This document shows, one piece after another, positions 1 through 12,300 of a stretch of DNA of 64,000 nt. A model generated the notes under the pieces. The model did not search any database. It was not told the origin of the DNA and was given only the letters and a program-made list of their open reading frames with translations. Origin of the DNA: Zhengitettix transpicula (taxonomy: Eukaryota; Arthropoda; Insecta; Orthoptera; Tetrigidae); contig CM073592.1 of the NCBI GenBank assembly GCA_037074705.1, positions 84,956,629 to 85,020,628 on the forward strand, in the 5' to 3' direction. Every line of letters starts with the position of its first letter. Within the stretch, counting starts at the first letter, position 1. A program made the position numbers and the translations under genes.

Positions 1-1465
1 GAATAATTGTAACCTTATTTTTATTTATAAGTGTTATTTAATTACGGTATTTCATTATTAAGTTGCTATTAAATAGATTTTGGACATTCTTTTCTAGGTT
101 TTTACTTGTATATGTAAAATATTAGTATTAATAAAATACATTTCGTTTGTTATTTTCAAATTTAGATATGACAATTAATAGGAATTTAAAGAAATTACAT
201 CAATTTGGTAGATACCAATATTAATTATGTAGGTTGAATTACTTAGGTTGTTGAATATCAATATCATATTTATGCAGGAACGTTATGTAGGTTGTCTTTT
301 ACAATTTTATGCTTACATAATATAAAAATCAGTCTGTCAAATTCTTTATCATGATATATCATAATATATATATATATATATTCTAACTAAGGACACAACT
401 TATAAATAAACAACAGCCAATTTGAAGTCAGAAAAAATATTTATTTATTGAAAAAAAGGTCAAATTTCGGTCGATTAAAATTTTGTTAATCTTCAACAAG
501 AAGAGGTCGAAAAGTTAGCGATGAAACGTTGTTTTATTTTCCTTAAATAAATATCTTCTTTCTTGATGAATCATTATTATTATTTAGAAACTCTTAGTTT
601 CCAACAGTGATTTTATTGTTGGTATAGATGATTATTGTTAAGATAAACAATATTTTAATGAATAATGATATTTTTAAATTATATTTATGGTAAAATTCAC
701 TTCAACAAAAAAAGTTGTATCAAGTATTTATAAATTTGAAACTATGGCAATTCCTCCTACTACAATTGATACCAAGAGACAGTTTCGGTACGAGTGGTGC
801 TGCTCTGCGGCCGTCGTCCAAACTATGAAGTTCAGCGGCGCCTGTATAGAGTGCTCCACTTGGTTCAATCGATATAGCAATTCTTTCTCTAAATATACGA
901 AAATTAATGTTGGAACGCTATTGAAACAATATCGAAAATAACCATAAATTATAAAAATACATTTAGTTCTTTGCGAAAATATATTTTTCATCATAAATAA
1001 TTCACATCATAATATACATAATTCATCATTAAACATTTACGGTGAACACAACGCCAATATTTTTCCATATTTTTATGGAGCTGAGAAGGCAGGACACATT
1101 TTTATCCGAATCAATATTTTTATATCTAAAGTATGTGAAGAAACATTAAGTACACTTAATAAAGGTTTCTCAGGTTTCCAGGGCTAGCACTCCTATTCTC
1201 TTCTTGCCTTGAATGAGATGACAGTATTCGCAGTCGAAACGTTGCTAAGGATAGATCCACGTAGAAACAGCGGAAACATTATACCTTCAGTTAGGTACAC
1301 TATTACTAGTCTTATTATTCTATTTATCCAAATAGTTATAATCTAATATATTGTAATATACACTAAATTAAGGTCGTTAATTAAATGAAAAGAATTTATA
1401 AAATTTACATATTTATATTGTGGCAATAACTCAAACAATTACAAATTTATAATATTGAATTTCTC

Positions 1466-2260
1466 AGGGTCTTCACTGGGTTTGATAATGGAAAAATCAA
1501 TAATATTTATAATCTTATCATCAACAGATTACAATTAAAAGAAAAAGAAATTTACTCGTCAATTAAACTAGAACGAAATTTAATTGTGAACGAAATTAAA
1601 AGTAAAAAGATTGACTCTGATTAACAAATTTAATCAAAAGAGAACGAAATCTGACGGTTATCTTTCAATTACGTTTACGTAATTAATTGTTACTCACGTC
1701 TGCCCAGCATTCCAGCGTACCTTTAATTTTTGAAAACACTATTGCGGGTTTCACACTGCTTCTAATCTCACAGATTCTACACCAAATTTTTAAGCCAATA
1801 TTTCATATGATGTCAGGAACTCGGATGATCCTCCTTTCGTTATCTATCGGTTGACCGCTCGCCTTAGGTGAATTCTGCGATTTTTCGATTGGGTAGTCTT
1901 TATTGTTCCGGACTTAAACCGAAACTTTTGCAATTTATGGCCGGCTATGGACACAAAAACTGCTTTTTCTTAGCAGGATCCGACGTTATACTTTTATGAA
2001 TGTTTTACTTTGCCCTGCTAATTGCCAACCCTGTTGAATTCTCCTTCCAAAAACTGTTATACCTCGACGAGGTCTTTCCGTGAACTGTATATCACCTCTG
2101 CGAACTGTCCTCTCCAAACCTTCCTGCGAGCTGTACTCTCGTCTCGCAATTTAGTGCGGATACGCCATTTTGACGGAACTTCCGTCAAAGGAACAGAGCC
2201 GGCTTTTCTATTGTTGTTTCGAAAGCTCCTGCCGCTACAAAGGATTTCTCAAACAATTTA
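1466..2260. repeat. Dispersed repeat R5, copy 1
   Basis: It starts with ctcagggtcttcactgggtt and shares further blocks in the same order with 4917-5640: an ACGAAATCTGAC-like block, ACTCACGTCTGCCCAG, a TTCTAA..TCACAGA..CTA block, and CTGTACTCTCGTCTCG. The copies are strongly diverged. On the minus strand, a TGGGC.GACGTGAGTA-like stretch could be a primer-binding region of an LTR element, but no coding region is left. A 79-aa open frame at 2022-2261 is not credible as a gene. Confidence 0.45.
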
Positions 2261-4916
2261 GATTTTCAATTTCACAATTAATGTCTTAATTAATTGATAT
2301 TACAATAGTATTAAATAGATAAAATGACAAATACGTCAGAAATTTTTTTATTTTTCTCAAAGGAATTAAAGCCAAAACTCCAAAATTACGGCGTTTCGTT
2401 CCTGTTTTGGAGCAAGTTTATATTTTATGATAACTAATTTCTTCTCACGAATATATTTTCTTCCTGTAATGCAACGCTCTTTCAATAAATAATAAAATCT
2501 GGAATAAAATTTCACAATGCGTGTGCCTTTCATGCATAACCGAAATATTTCTGTTACAACAACTACCAATATTACAATAGCTAAATATGTACATTATTTT
2601 TTTTGAAAAAAATGTACAATAATATTGTTAAACGCTTTAAGAGTGTTTTCTTGATTCGCATCTAAGAACGTAAGTTATTTATCAAAAAAATAGGTTTCGT
2701 TGTTAGTACACTGTCTGTATTGGTCGAATAATTTTATCCGTTCATTGTTATATTATTGTTTGTATAACTATATTCTGGGCCTGACTGTTGAAAACTGAAA
2801 AAAAAAATTCCAATTTATATATAAATAACATAATGAGGAATAACCACTTTCACTAATAAAATTATACTTCTTCAAGACAACTGAACATAATCGTCACCTT
2901 CATTCCAATTTGAAATTGTTGAAGTTCCACTGACTGGTCTGTGTTATAATAATTTAAATGATGTTTGGTAATTTTATTAATTTGGTAGAAAATATTAATA
3001 TAAACAGTCACAATTATTATTATTATTATATAATTAATTTATACCTTATGATAATTTTTTACTTAATCTTCTGAAGAAGCTAACCTAACACAATTTAATA
3101 AAATATTGGATACGTAAACATGTCCGGATTGTTTCCTAATTAAACCGATCGGTAAATAATGAAATTAAGTCTATTGTGTTGAGTTTAAACATGACATTAA
3201 ATTTTTTTAACGTTTCTAATCTCTATTTATGCAATTATTGTGTGCTAATTCAAATTAATGTTAGCAGAGAAATATATTTCATTATTCAGGACTGGACTCA
3301 TGAACATATTTTGAAAACTGATTCAACAGAAATCAATTATAACTGGAGAGAAATAGCTAGTCGTCTCAAAATAATATTCGTCCATAGATCTTGAATTGTA
3401 GTGAGAGTAGTCTAGAACTAATTTTTACAAGAATCTTTGTCACGGCAACATGGTACCCTAAATGCTATTATGAAAATATTGACGCAAGAAATTATATTGT
3501 GTGACAGCTTAGGATATGTTGTACGTAAAAAATTCATCCGTAATTGTTAAAAAGTACAGAGTGTAAATAGACCTTACCGCTGTTTGTAAATCCCATTTGT
3601 AATAATATAACGAATGCTTATAAGAACGATAGAAACGTTACGCTGTAACGGTGTCTTCCATCATTGTTTAGACTACGCGATCCGCCAGAGTATTTAGGGC
3701 ATTTGCAAATCGTCCCCGATCAGGATTTTACACCGTGCATTTCTGCAAACGCACACACAGCACTAACAGAACTTGAGCACACACTACCTTTAAATACGAC
3801 AGGCTTCCAAGTCGTCGACAGACAATATCTGCCGCATGTCTCCAACTGGGTCTATTCCTAGTTGACTTCATTTCTAATTTACCCACTTCCTAAACCACTT
3901 AAGGTAGTGTATGTAACTGTAAATATACTGCTGCTAAACTTAACATCTGTGACTTGACTGTTAAATCCACCAAACGCGAACCTATCCCCCCCCCTCCCAC
4001 ACACACTTTCCTCAACTTTTCTACACCTTTGAGACTTCGAGATCGTTACTAGATCTCCTTTCCTTTCTAAGTCCCAAATCAGCATTCAACTCAAAGAAAC
4101 CATGGCCAAGTTTCACGGCGTGAATCTGCTGACAAGGAACCCTTCATTTCTTGCAACGACTCCCCGCCAACCTATATCGACGGGCGAACGAACACGTTAC
4201 AACGCCAGTTTCCATCTAAGCGACGGTTCCCCCGACGACAATACTCATCTTCATACTATGCATATTCCTACAACTCAACTCATACGACTTGCTATTTCTC
4301 TAGCGGAATTAAATTTTATAAAATAGAACATTTTTCAATCGAAATTATGATTTTCCATATTAACATGCTACATGCGCGAAAAAATTATCAAAAGAATATC
4401 AACAAAAAAATTATCAATTTTTTAGAATAATAAAGACACAACAAATGAGATAATACTCTGTGAAATTAATGAGACTAGTTTTGACCAACTATTTTTCTTA
4501 TAAGTTAACCAGGCATAGAGAACATTAAAATCAAACTAATTTTAAATAGAATTGATTTTATTAATAAGATGTAAAACATTATAAACAATCCAGGACCAAA
4601 ACTAAATAAATTAGCCAATGAATACTTAACTAAACGTTGTAAAATTTTCATTTATACGTAATAGAATAAAATTAGCTATCTTCCTGGATTAAACAAAAAC
4701 ATTCCATGTCACGAAATTGGTGTTTGGATAAAGATCAGCATATAATGACCAACATTTTATAATATGAAATTTGCTTTTTAAACATATTCTAATAATTAAA
4801 TATAATATGTGAATGTGGCGTTTCTAAATGAAATACACTAATAACTTTAAAGAACAAACCAAATTTATTGTGCCAAATTTAAAAACAAGTATAAAATACA
4901 CAAAATATTTGGAATC

Positions 4917-5640
4917 TCAGGGTCTTGATCTGGGTTTGATAAATGGCAGAATTTAAATAATCAAAATTACATTTACTTTTATGGAAATCAAAGCGTCTGA
5001 ACATAGACGAAATTTGTTGCGGAAGAAATAATACTAAAGATTGAATTTAAACAATTTCAATCTTATCAAGAATTAACAATCTCATTCTATCGATAATTAA
5101 ATAATTAAAGAACGATCTGACTTTTATCCTTTAAACGCGGTTTACAAACGATTTTAAAGTTTTTCTCTACTTACGGTCGCCCAGGTCTCATTTTTAGTTT
5201 TTCGTGCACAATTTTCGGGACATCACTGATTCTAAGTTCTCACAGACTCTAAATGTTCACAGGCTCTAATTGGCGTTGTTTGTTAGTTGGTTTAACCCAA
5301 ATTGGTTGGTTCTCGATGCTTTACTGCAACTAGTTGCTCTGTCTCCTTCCCGACTGAATATTGCTTTACTTTTTAATATTTGAAAGCATGTTTCGTTCTG
5401 ACTGCCGACTGTAAAACTTTTCGTCTGGTCTATTCGCTGTCTGCTGCCCAACTGTACTGTTCAAATTTTCATGACTTGGAATTTTAGTCTTTTCTCCTCG
5501 CTGCCTACGGCCCGACTGTACTCTTCGTCTCGTAGATTTTGAGCGCGTAAACTCTGTCAACTGATCAACAATGTTTTCTTTGCCTCGCCGGATTGTTGCG
5601 GCGTCCGCTCTATATCCACTAATAATGAGTCCTCTACAAT
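4917..5640. repeat. Dispersed repeat R5, copy 2
   Basis: It starts with ctcagggtcttgatctgggt and runs collinear with copy 1 through ACTTACGGTCGCCCAGG to CTGTACTCTTCGTCTCG. It has the same orientation as copy 1. Class unknown; an LTR-type remnant is possible. Confidence 0.45.
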
Positions 5641-8600
5641 ACAACTTTCCAATTAGAACAATGTCTTTATTTCCAATTACTACAATATATAATACCTACA
5701 TGCAGAATGATATAGAATTCAAACGAAAATTAAATAAAAGTGATGCAAATAAAACCAGTATGACCTAAATTATGTAATTTTACGTTTTACAAATACGTCG
5801 GCTGCACTAGCTACTGAACTAGTGAATACAAACGAAATATTTGAAAGATTATTCCCTGATTAAAACAAAAGTATGTTTATAGAAGATATAAAGACATACA
5901 GTACAAGGGTATTTTTAAATTAAAAGCAGTATTTATTGATAATTTCATGGTTTACCTGTGTGGGGGATTGATTTATAAGAGTTACTGCTCAATCATATAA
6001 TCGATAAGCTTATAGAAAAATCACAAATTCCTCCAAAAAAAAAAGTTCCTGATTTGTTTACCGAAGTATATTGGAAAATGTTTAGAACTTTTAAATGACT
6101 TTAATTTGATTAATCTCAACATTTAATTCCCACATGAATCAGAATTCAATAATTAATAAATGAAACACTTCATATGATATGGTATCACCAAAAATATCTT
6201 CAAGCGTCGTTTTAAACTGAAATTCCAATAATCACATTAATTATCAAAGTAATTTTATTATATAAATCGACAAAATCAATCAATAATGTTAAAAGTCATT
6301 CTATACTTAAATAAAACTAAGTTTACATAATTTTCAATTCAGAAAAACATTTGTTACACAAAAATATTTAAATACAAATATAAACATTAATGTAGGCGAA
6401 GAGATCATGAATTAAAAACTGATATCTTGATTTAAAGACAACATTTCTTAACAAAAATATCTGAATGTAAATCGTTATGTATTTAAAATAAATTTAAAAA
6501 ATGTCAAAAATTACAGAACGACGATATACCTGTATTTAAAATAATATTTAAACTATTCCTAGAACCTCCTAACCATATATAACGGAAAATGTTCCATTAA
6601 TTGAGCAAAAATATTATTAATATATTGTTAATTTTTCAGACCATTCGTAAAAATTAAAACTGATATTGAATGTAATAATGTCAATTCTATACAGTCTTGT
6701 TGGTTTTTTCGAAGCTATTTACCTCTTTCCGTGTACTTGACTGAAATTTGTCTGTTTCAATTTGGAGGTATCTCTACTACGTAAATGATTCCTGCTCTTC
6801 ATTCATTATATGGCTCCAGATTATCCAATAAAATATTTAAAACTAGAATTGATATATTCATTTAACTTTATAACGCATGTATTTGACCAAATTTCTGTTA
6901 ATAACTATTATAATTATGAATTAAAGCTCCTTCATTCAGTTTTATTTTCGATAAAAGCTTTTGATGTCATCATATAAACAAATATAATCCAATATATGCC
7001 CCGTAAAAATTGTCCGTTAATGTCACAGTACAATTTCCTTTACGAATAAAAAATGATTGCGCTTTAATATAATATATTTGAGAGAAAATCTTAAATGATG
7101 CAATCAATTATCGTTACGAACAGTTGGTCGAGCGTTAAATTGTTAATGTTAGGCCTATATAAAATTTTGAGTTAGAGACTTGCAAATTGCTGATTTGTTA
7201 TAGGAAGGTAAAACAATATCAGTTGGGGTTATTTCATGATGCATATCTCTTAAACGAGAACGAGACGAGCAAATATTGAGAAGCATTGGGAATATGCGAT
7301 ACAAATTTGATCTTCTCAGAGCTGCTTAAAACAAACTGTACATTTATTTTTCTTAAACATTTAAAGCTTAGTCTATATTGAAAATAAATTTACGCACTCT
7401 CCTTATTACAATTGAAGGAGTTTTGTTGTTTTATAGCAAGTCAATCTAAACAAATTCCAAGATTTTTATGCGACGAGGAGTGTCCACAGCCCAAATCGTA
7501 AACAATCATTGAAACGAGAATAAAATGCACATTTGTTTGGCTCTTTAAAATTATTAACTGTATTGTTAAACATTATTCACGTCAAAAATGTATGCAAAAA
7601 ATATTTTACTGGAACGAAATTTTTCGATTAAATTACACGATTGAGAAAACTTTCAAATTATGTAAGGATGTAAAGATCTCCATTTTTCTATTTGTTTCTT
7701 TTATTGAATTTTTATGTAAATATTTCCGAGTATATCGTTGAACAAAGAAAATAGATATTGGGGAAACAAAACTACTTTTCAATTAATAATAATAAATACG
7801 ATCTTCATACGGACAAACTTTAAATAGAGAAACAGTTTTTAAATGTTAAGTTTATAAGTGCCATACGTTTTGAAGCGGATTGGCTTGTTTTATAACGGTG
7901 AAAAACTGTATTATTAATTTTTAGCAGGGGTTACTTTTATGTTATTCCATTTACATATATTTCTGACCATCTCCGATAATTGGATTAAAATAATTGATTT
8001 AAAGTTACTTGCGTAATAGACTGAATCCTGATCAGGTCAGTATTGTACGTCTTTTGGCGCAATATTCCAAAATTGTGAAAATAAAATCCCTTACGATGCG
8101 TCTATAACGTTGATGATGACGTAACTAAATAAACTAGTGATTGGTTACGTGTATTGGCGTTCGGAAAAAAATTTCATGATTGTCAATATTTATTTTCGTT
8201 TTCATACAGATATTTTGACACGACAACCACTTCATTGTTAAGTGTATATGTTTCTAACGAAATATTACGCTGTTATGAAATACCTTTAAATAGAAGTCTT
8301 CACCTAGATAATAGAGCTCCTTAACTTATAAAGTGTTGCTTTGCTGTTGATGGCCTTACAGAAGCCGTTTTTTCACTTTGACGTGCCGTATTTGTTCAAA
8401 CACGAAATTCTCGGCTTTGCGTGACTGTCTTGCAGGCAACTTTAAATATTTCATAACACACCTTCATGTCAGTATAAAACTTTCCTCCACGTGCTTCTGG
8501 AATAGTATTATCAGTTATGATTATCCTGTTACTCTCACATTATGTGCTTTTTATCTTGTTACTCATTAGCAGAGTCATAATGTCTAAGTATAAATCCTTT

Positions 8601-8800
8601 CCAGACTCGTAAAATTAAATAGAACGTGAAAAGTGGAAATAAACCTCCCCATACTTGAGATTAGGAAATATGCCTCGTAATCTGTCAAGACTGTGGCTAT
8701 TTCGTGGTTGATAAATATCCTATTTTTAAAGTTATTAACACACGCAGTTGCTTAACAATGCATCAGATGTTAATAAAAGTAGATAGGTGATAATACCTTT

Positions 8801-9301
8801 GTTATTGTAGGAGAGATACCAAGGGGCTACCTTTGGGGATGCCTTTTCCTCTCCGTTTTTGAACTAAGGTTCCCACAAGCCGAGGCACCTTGGCCTGTTC
8901 TGAGAGGTGTATGTTCCGGCGTCACAGACCTTGGGCATACGGTAAGAGTTGTCTGCTATTCCCATTGGAATAGTCGGCCAGCTGCCTCCTAAACTGGTCG
9001 AGGCACGGAGAACGGAATGCTGCGTCCCCACAGAAAACTCCTCTCCCACTATCGGAAGGGCGTGGGACAAGTACCCAATGCCCGACCTACCAGATGCAGG
9101 TTTTTCTAGGGTTTTCCCTGCATTACTTATAGGCGTATGCCGGGTAGGATCCTTAACATATAGCTCGGGGGCCCTAGTTAACCCTTGGCTACCTTCCTCT
9201 AGCCTTCCACATCCCCCCTTTCAAATCCCTTCCTATGCTATTAAAGGGGAGTTGCCCAACGTGGATTACCCTCATGTAGCCTGTTGCCCTAAAAAATAAT
9301 A
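8801..9301 (+). mobile_element. R1 retroposon, near full-length copy
   Basis: This ~500-bp unit is GC-richer than its surroundings and ends in an A-rich tail (GCCCTAAAAAATAAT). It is flanked by an 11-bp direct repeat ATAATACCTTT at 8790-8800 and 9302-9312. It matches the copies at 24-, 30- and 60-kb and the 3' piece at 22.8 kb. The short open frames in it are not conserved as proteins. It is probably a SINE-like or internally deleted non-LTR element; no tRNA-type B box was found. Confidence 0.75.
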
Positions 9302-9312
9302 ATAATACCTTT

Positions 9313-12300
9313 TCATTCATAATCAAACAGTTTGCAAGTAACGTTTTTAATGAGAATAGTTCAATTATAATTTTGTTTGTTGAGTGAAATTTTTCATCGA
9401 GTAAAATATATAAAGTGTCGTGAATGTGAATGTTGAGACAATAATGAGAAATTTATTACGAAAAATGTAAGCCAACTTTCCTTGTAGTGTAATATATTTT
9501 CCACAAATTAGAGTGTTGCTTTTGTAAGTTCTAAAATCCATCAATAATTAATTTGTGGAGATTTATTGGTATTCTAATATAAAAATTTATTAAAAAAATA
9601 TTACTGTTAATTTCCAACCGTATAAAATTATTCTCAAAAAGTACTAAATTATAAAATATTTAATTAATATTACAGAATTTATTTAAAACAAAACTTAAAT
9701 TTATTTTAATCTATGTTCTCCGTGTTCCTGGTGGCTAAAGAGTCTGGGAAGTTTATATTAATAAGCATAACAATGTAATAATATGTATTGATTACGTGTT
9801 TATTAAACAGAAATTCATAGATCTGTGGTATGTGATCCTATATTTTATATAAATGTCAGATGAATATGTTGATAAATTTTTGATTAAATACTTATTAAAT
9901 ATAAAATTATTATGACTAGCGTTATGATATTGTACGTTTTGGATAACTCATGAACACTAGTCATGCTGATCGTTAATCTGGCTTCATGGTGATGAGCTTC
10001 AGGAGAAGAACAGCGATGAGTCTTCAAACATGAATCCTCATGTTCGACTTCAATCGTCTGACTGATATAAAGTTATGAACCTTATATCCATTTTCTAATA
10101 TGTTCCTCTATCGAGCTGGTAATATTGTAATGATTCAAATTCAGAGAGTACTCAAAAATGTATTTTTATTATGTTTGACCCATACATATCTTTGACACAG
10201 CTATTCCGTGGCGGTTCATTATCTTTGAAATCTTGGCAACGGTACCCCAAAAAAGAGAGAGTTTTTTTTGTAACTGTATTTCATTCGTAGTTTCTAATTA
10301 CGCTGATATTTTATCGATTAAGAACCTATAAAATTATGACATAAATGTTTTTATGGGAAGAAAAATAGGTGTTCCGTGTGGGAAATGTGATATTAATATA
10401 TATAGAAGATCTGGAAAGATGAAATGAGAATTATTTTTAAAATTTCGTTTAACATATTAAATAAATTGCGTCCGGGAAACAGTTGAATTCTGAGAACAAT
10501 AAAGACCAAGAAAAGGAGTCTACGACATGAAATAAATAGATTGAAATATCGTAGAATTAAAACAGTTTGTTATAATGTAACTTGGAAATTATACTAAAAA
10601 TGAATTACTTATTTCACATTCTTGAAACCTGGCTTGACTGATCGATTCGCGGATTGCAAAAATGTATATATAAAGTATTGGCTTGTTAACGTAGTATCTG
10701 ATTTGAACGCTGACGTGTTGAGGTGTTCGTGATGGCGAGCTGTTGCTAGCCTGTTCGTGTTCCTGTGTTATATATCCCATGCCTGAAACGAGGCACACCA
10801 TCTGTTACTCCAGTCAGTCGATCCCTCAAGCAAGACACCGCTCAAAGGAATCGTTTTCCGTTAAGGTGAACGCGATTTTCCAAAGGAATTTAAGATAATG
10901 CACGCATCAGATTTTGCATGAAACTCACTCCAGGCAGACTCTGCCTGCTATCCTACGGTAGCGAATAGCTGTAATAATAGTATTTTCCAGAGGAATTTAA
11001 GATATTGCTCGCATCAGATTTTGCATGAAACTCACTCTAGGCAGACTCGGCCTACAATCCTACGGTAGCGAATAGCTGTAATAATAGTATTTTTCAACGA
11101 GCTGTTGATGCTTGGCGGAAATCTAAAATACGTTTAACGTTTGAATAAGTGTAATAAGCGATTTGGATCTTGGCATGTCTCTCTTCAGCTTTATATTTAT
11201 TCATAGACAAGAAGAGGATAAAATTGCACTTAAAATATACATTTTTCTGTTGGGATAGATAACTGGATGATTAGTGTGGTCAGTAATTAAATAAAATAAA
11301 AAACATTTTTATAAAATCATCGTCGATTATTATAAATTTCAGGAGCTTTCAGTTAAATGACGATATTTATCTGGAACAAGATACGCAACAGAGTAGAACA
11401 GAAATAAATTATGGTTCTAGTACAAAATCCCAACAGGCACTTGCCAGATGCACATTTCCAAACTATACTTTCCCGATTGACGTTCGTCCGTCAGGAAATT
11501 ATCTCGATTGACGTTTCCCTGAAAAGTCATTATCTCTATTGACATTTGCCCGACAGGCCAATATCCTGATTCAATTTTACGAAAGCTATGTTTTTACAAA
11601 ATAAAGAATAATATTAACAGAAAATTTAAAGTTAGTTATCTTATTATACATTCTTATTGTAAATTAAGGGGTTAATTAATGCGTGTAAAATTGTCAACCA
11701 AATTTGGTACACCTGTCACTTACGATCCAGGAACAAACGCTGATTATTTAGGCTAGCAACTCTATGCGTAGGGGTGTAAGATGGTTATATTTTTAAAATA
11801 TGCCAATTCCTCATAAAAAAAGACAACAAATATGCATTACCGTTAATTACACAATATTACATTCATAATTACTCATTATAATAATTAAACGTGATACACC
11901 GACATCTGTCGGAAATTATATATATATATATATATATTAACATTTCCGTTAACCTATAAATTTAGCTCATAACATTTTCATACGCAAATACTACTATTCC
12001 AGCCTCTTTTCTTCTTATCCATCTACCAACTCCTTTTATACATACGTTTTTCTTTGTGTACGATTTTTACTTCATACCTACCATTATATGGTAGACAAAG
12101 GCTGTATTGGCATTAGTGGACATCTTCAGATTATTTTTATGCTGATACATTCTTTTTTCAACCGTGATCCTAGAGTTACCTATGTTCAATATTTGATATT
12201 GCAAATTACATGTTTTCAGTTATTATTCTTAACTACTACTTTCATGTTATCCACAGTTTATTTAAGTTTCATACGTATTTTATCTTCATTAAACCCATTC

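Larger units (their letters stand above)
1..8789. other. AT-rich intergenic DNA apart from R5 copies
   Basis: Apart from the R5 copies I see no supportable gene. A short GC-rich islet lies at 779-873 and a less AT-rich stretch at about 3660-4310. Open frames there are short and resemble no family I know. Confidence 0.5.

Noticed and set aside
3664..4326. Cluster of 65-74-aa ORFs in less AT-rich DNA
   Set aside because: No motif, no splice-consistent joining and no repeat partner in the window.
8949..9299. Recurrent ORFs such as PIGIVGQLPPKLVEARR in R1 copies as a gene family
   Set aside because: They recur only because R1 is a repeat. Frames break differently in each copy, both strands are open, and the unit has retroposon ends.
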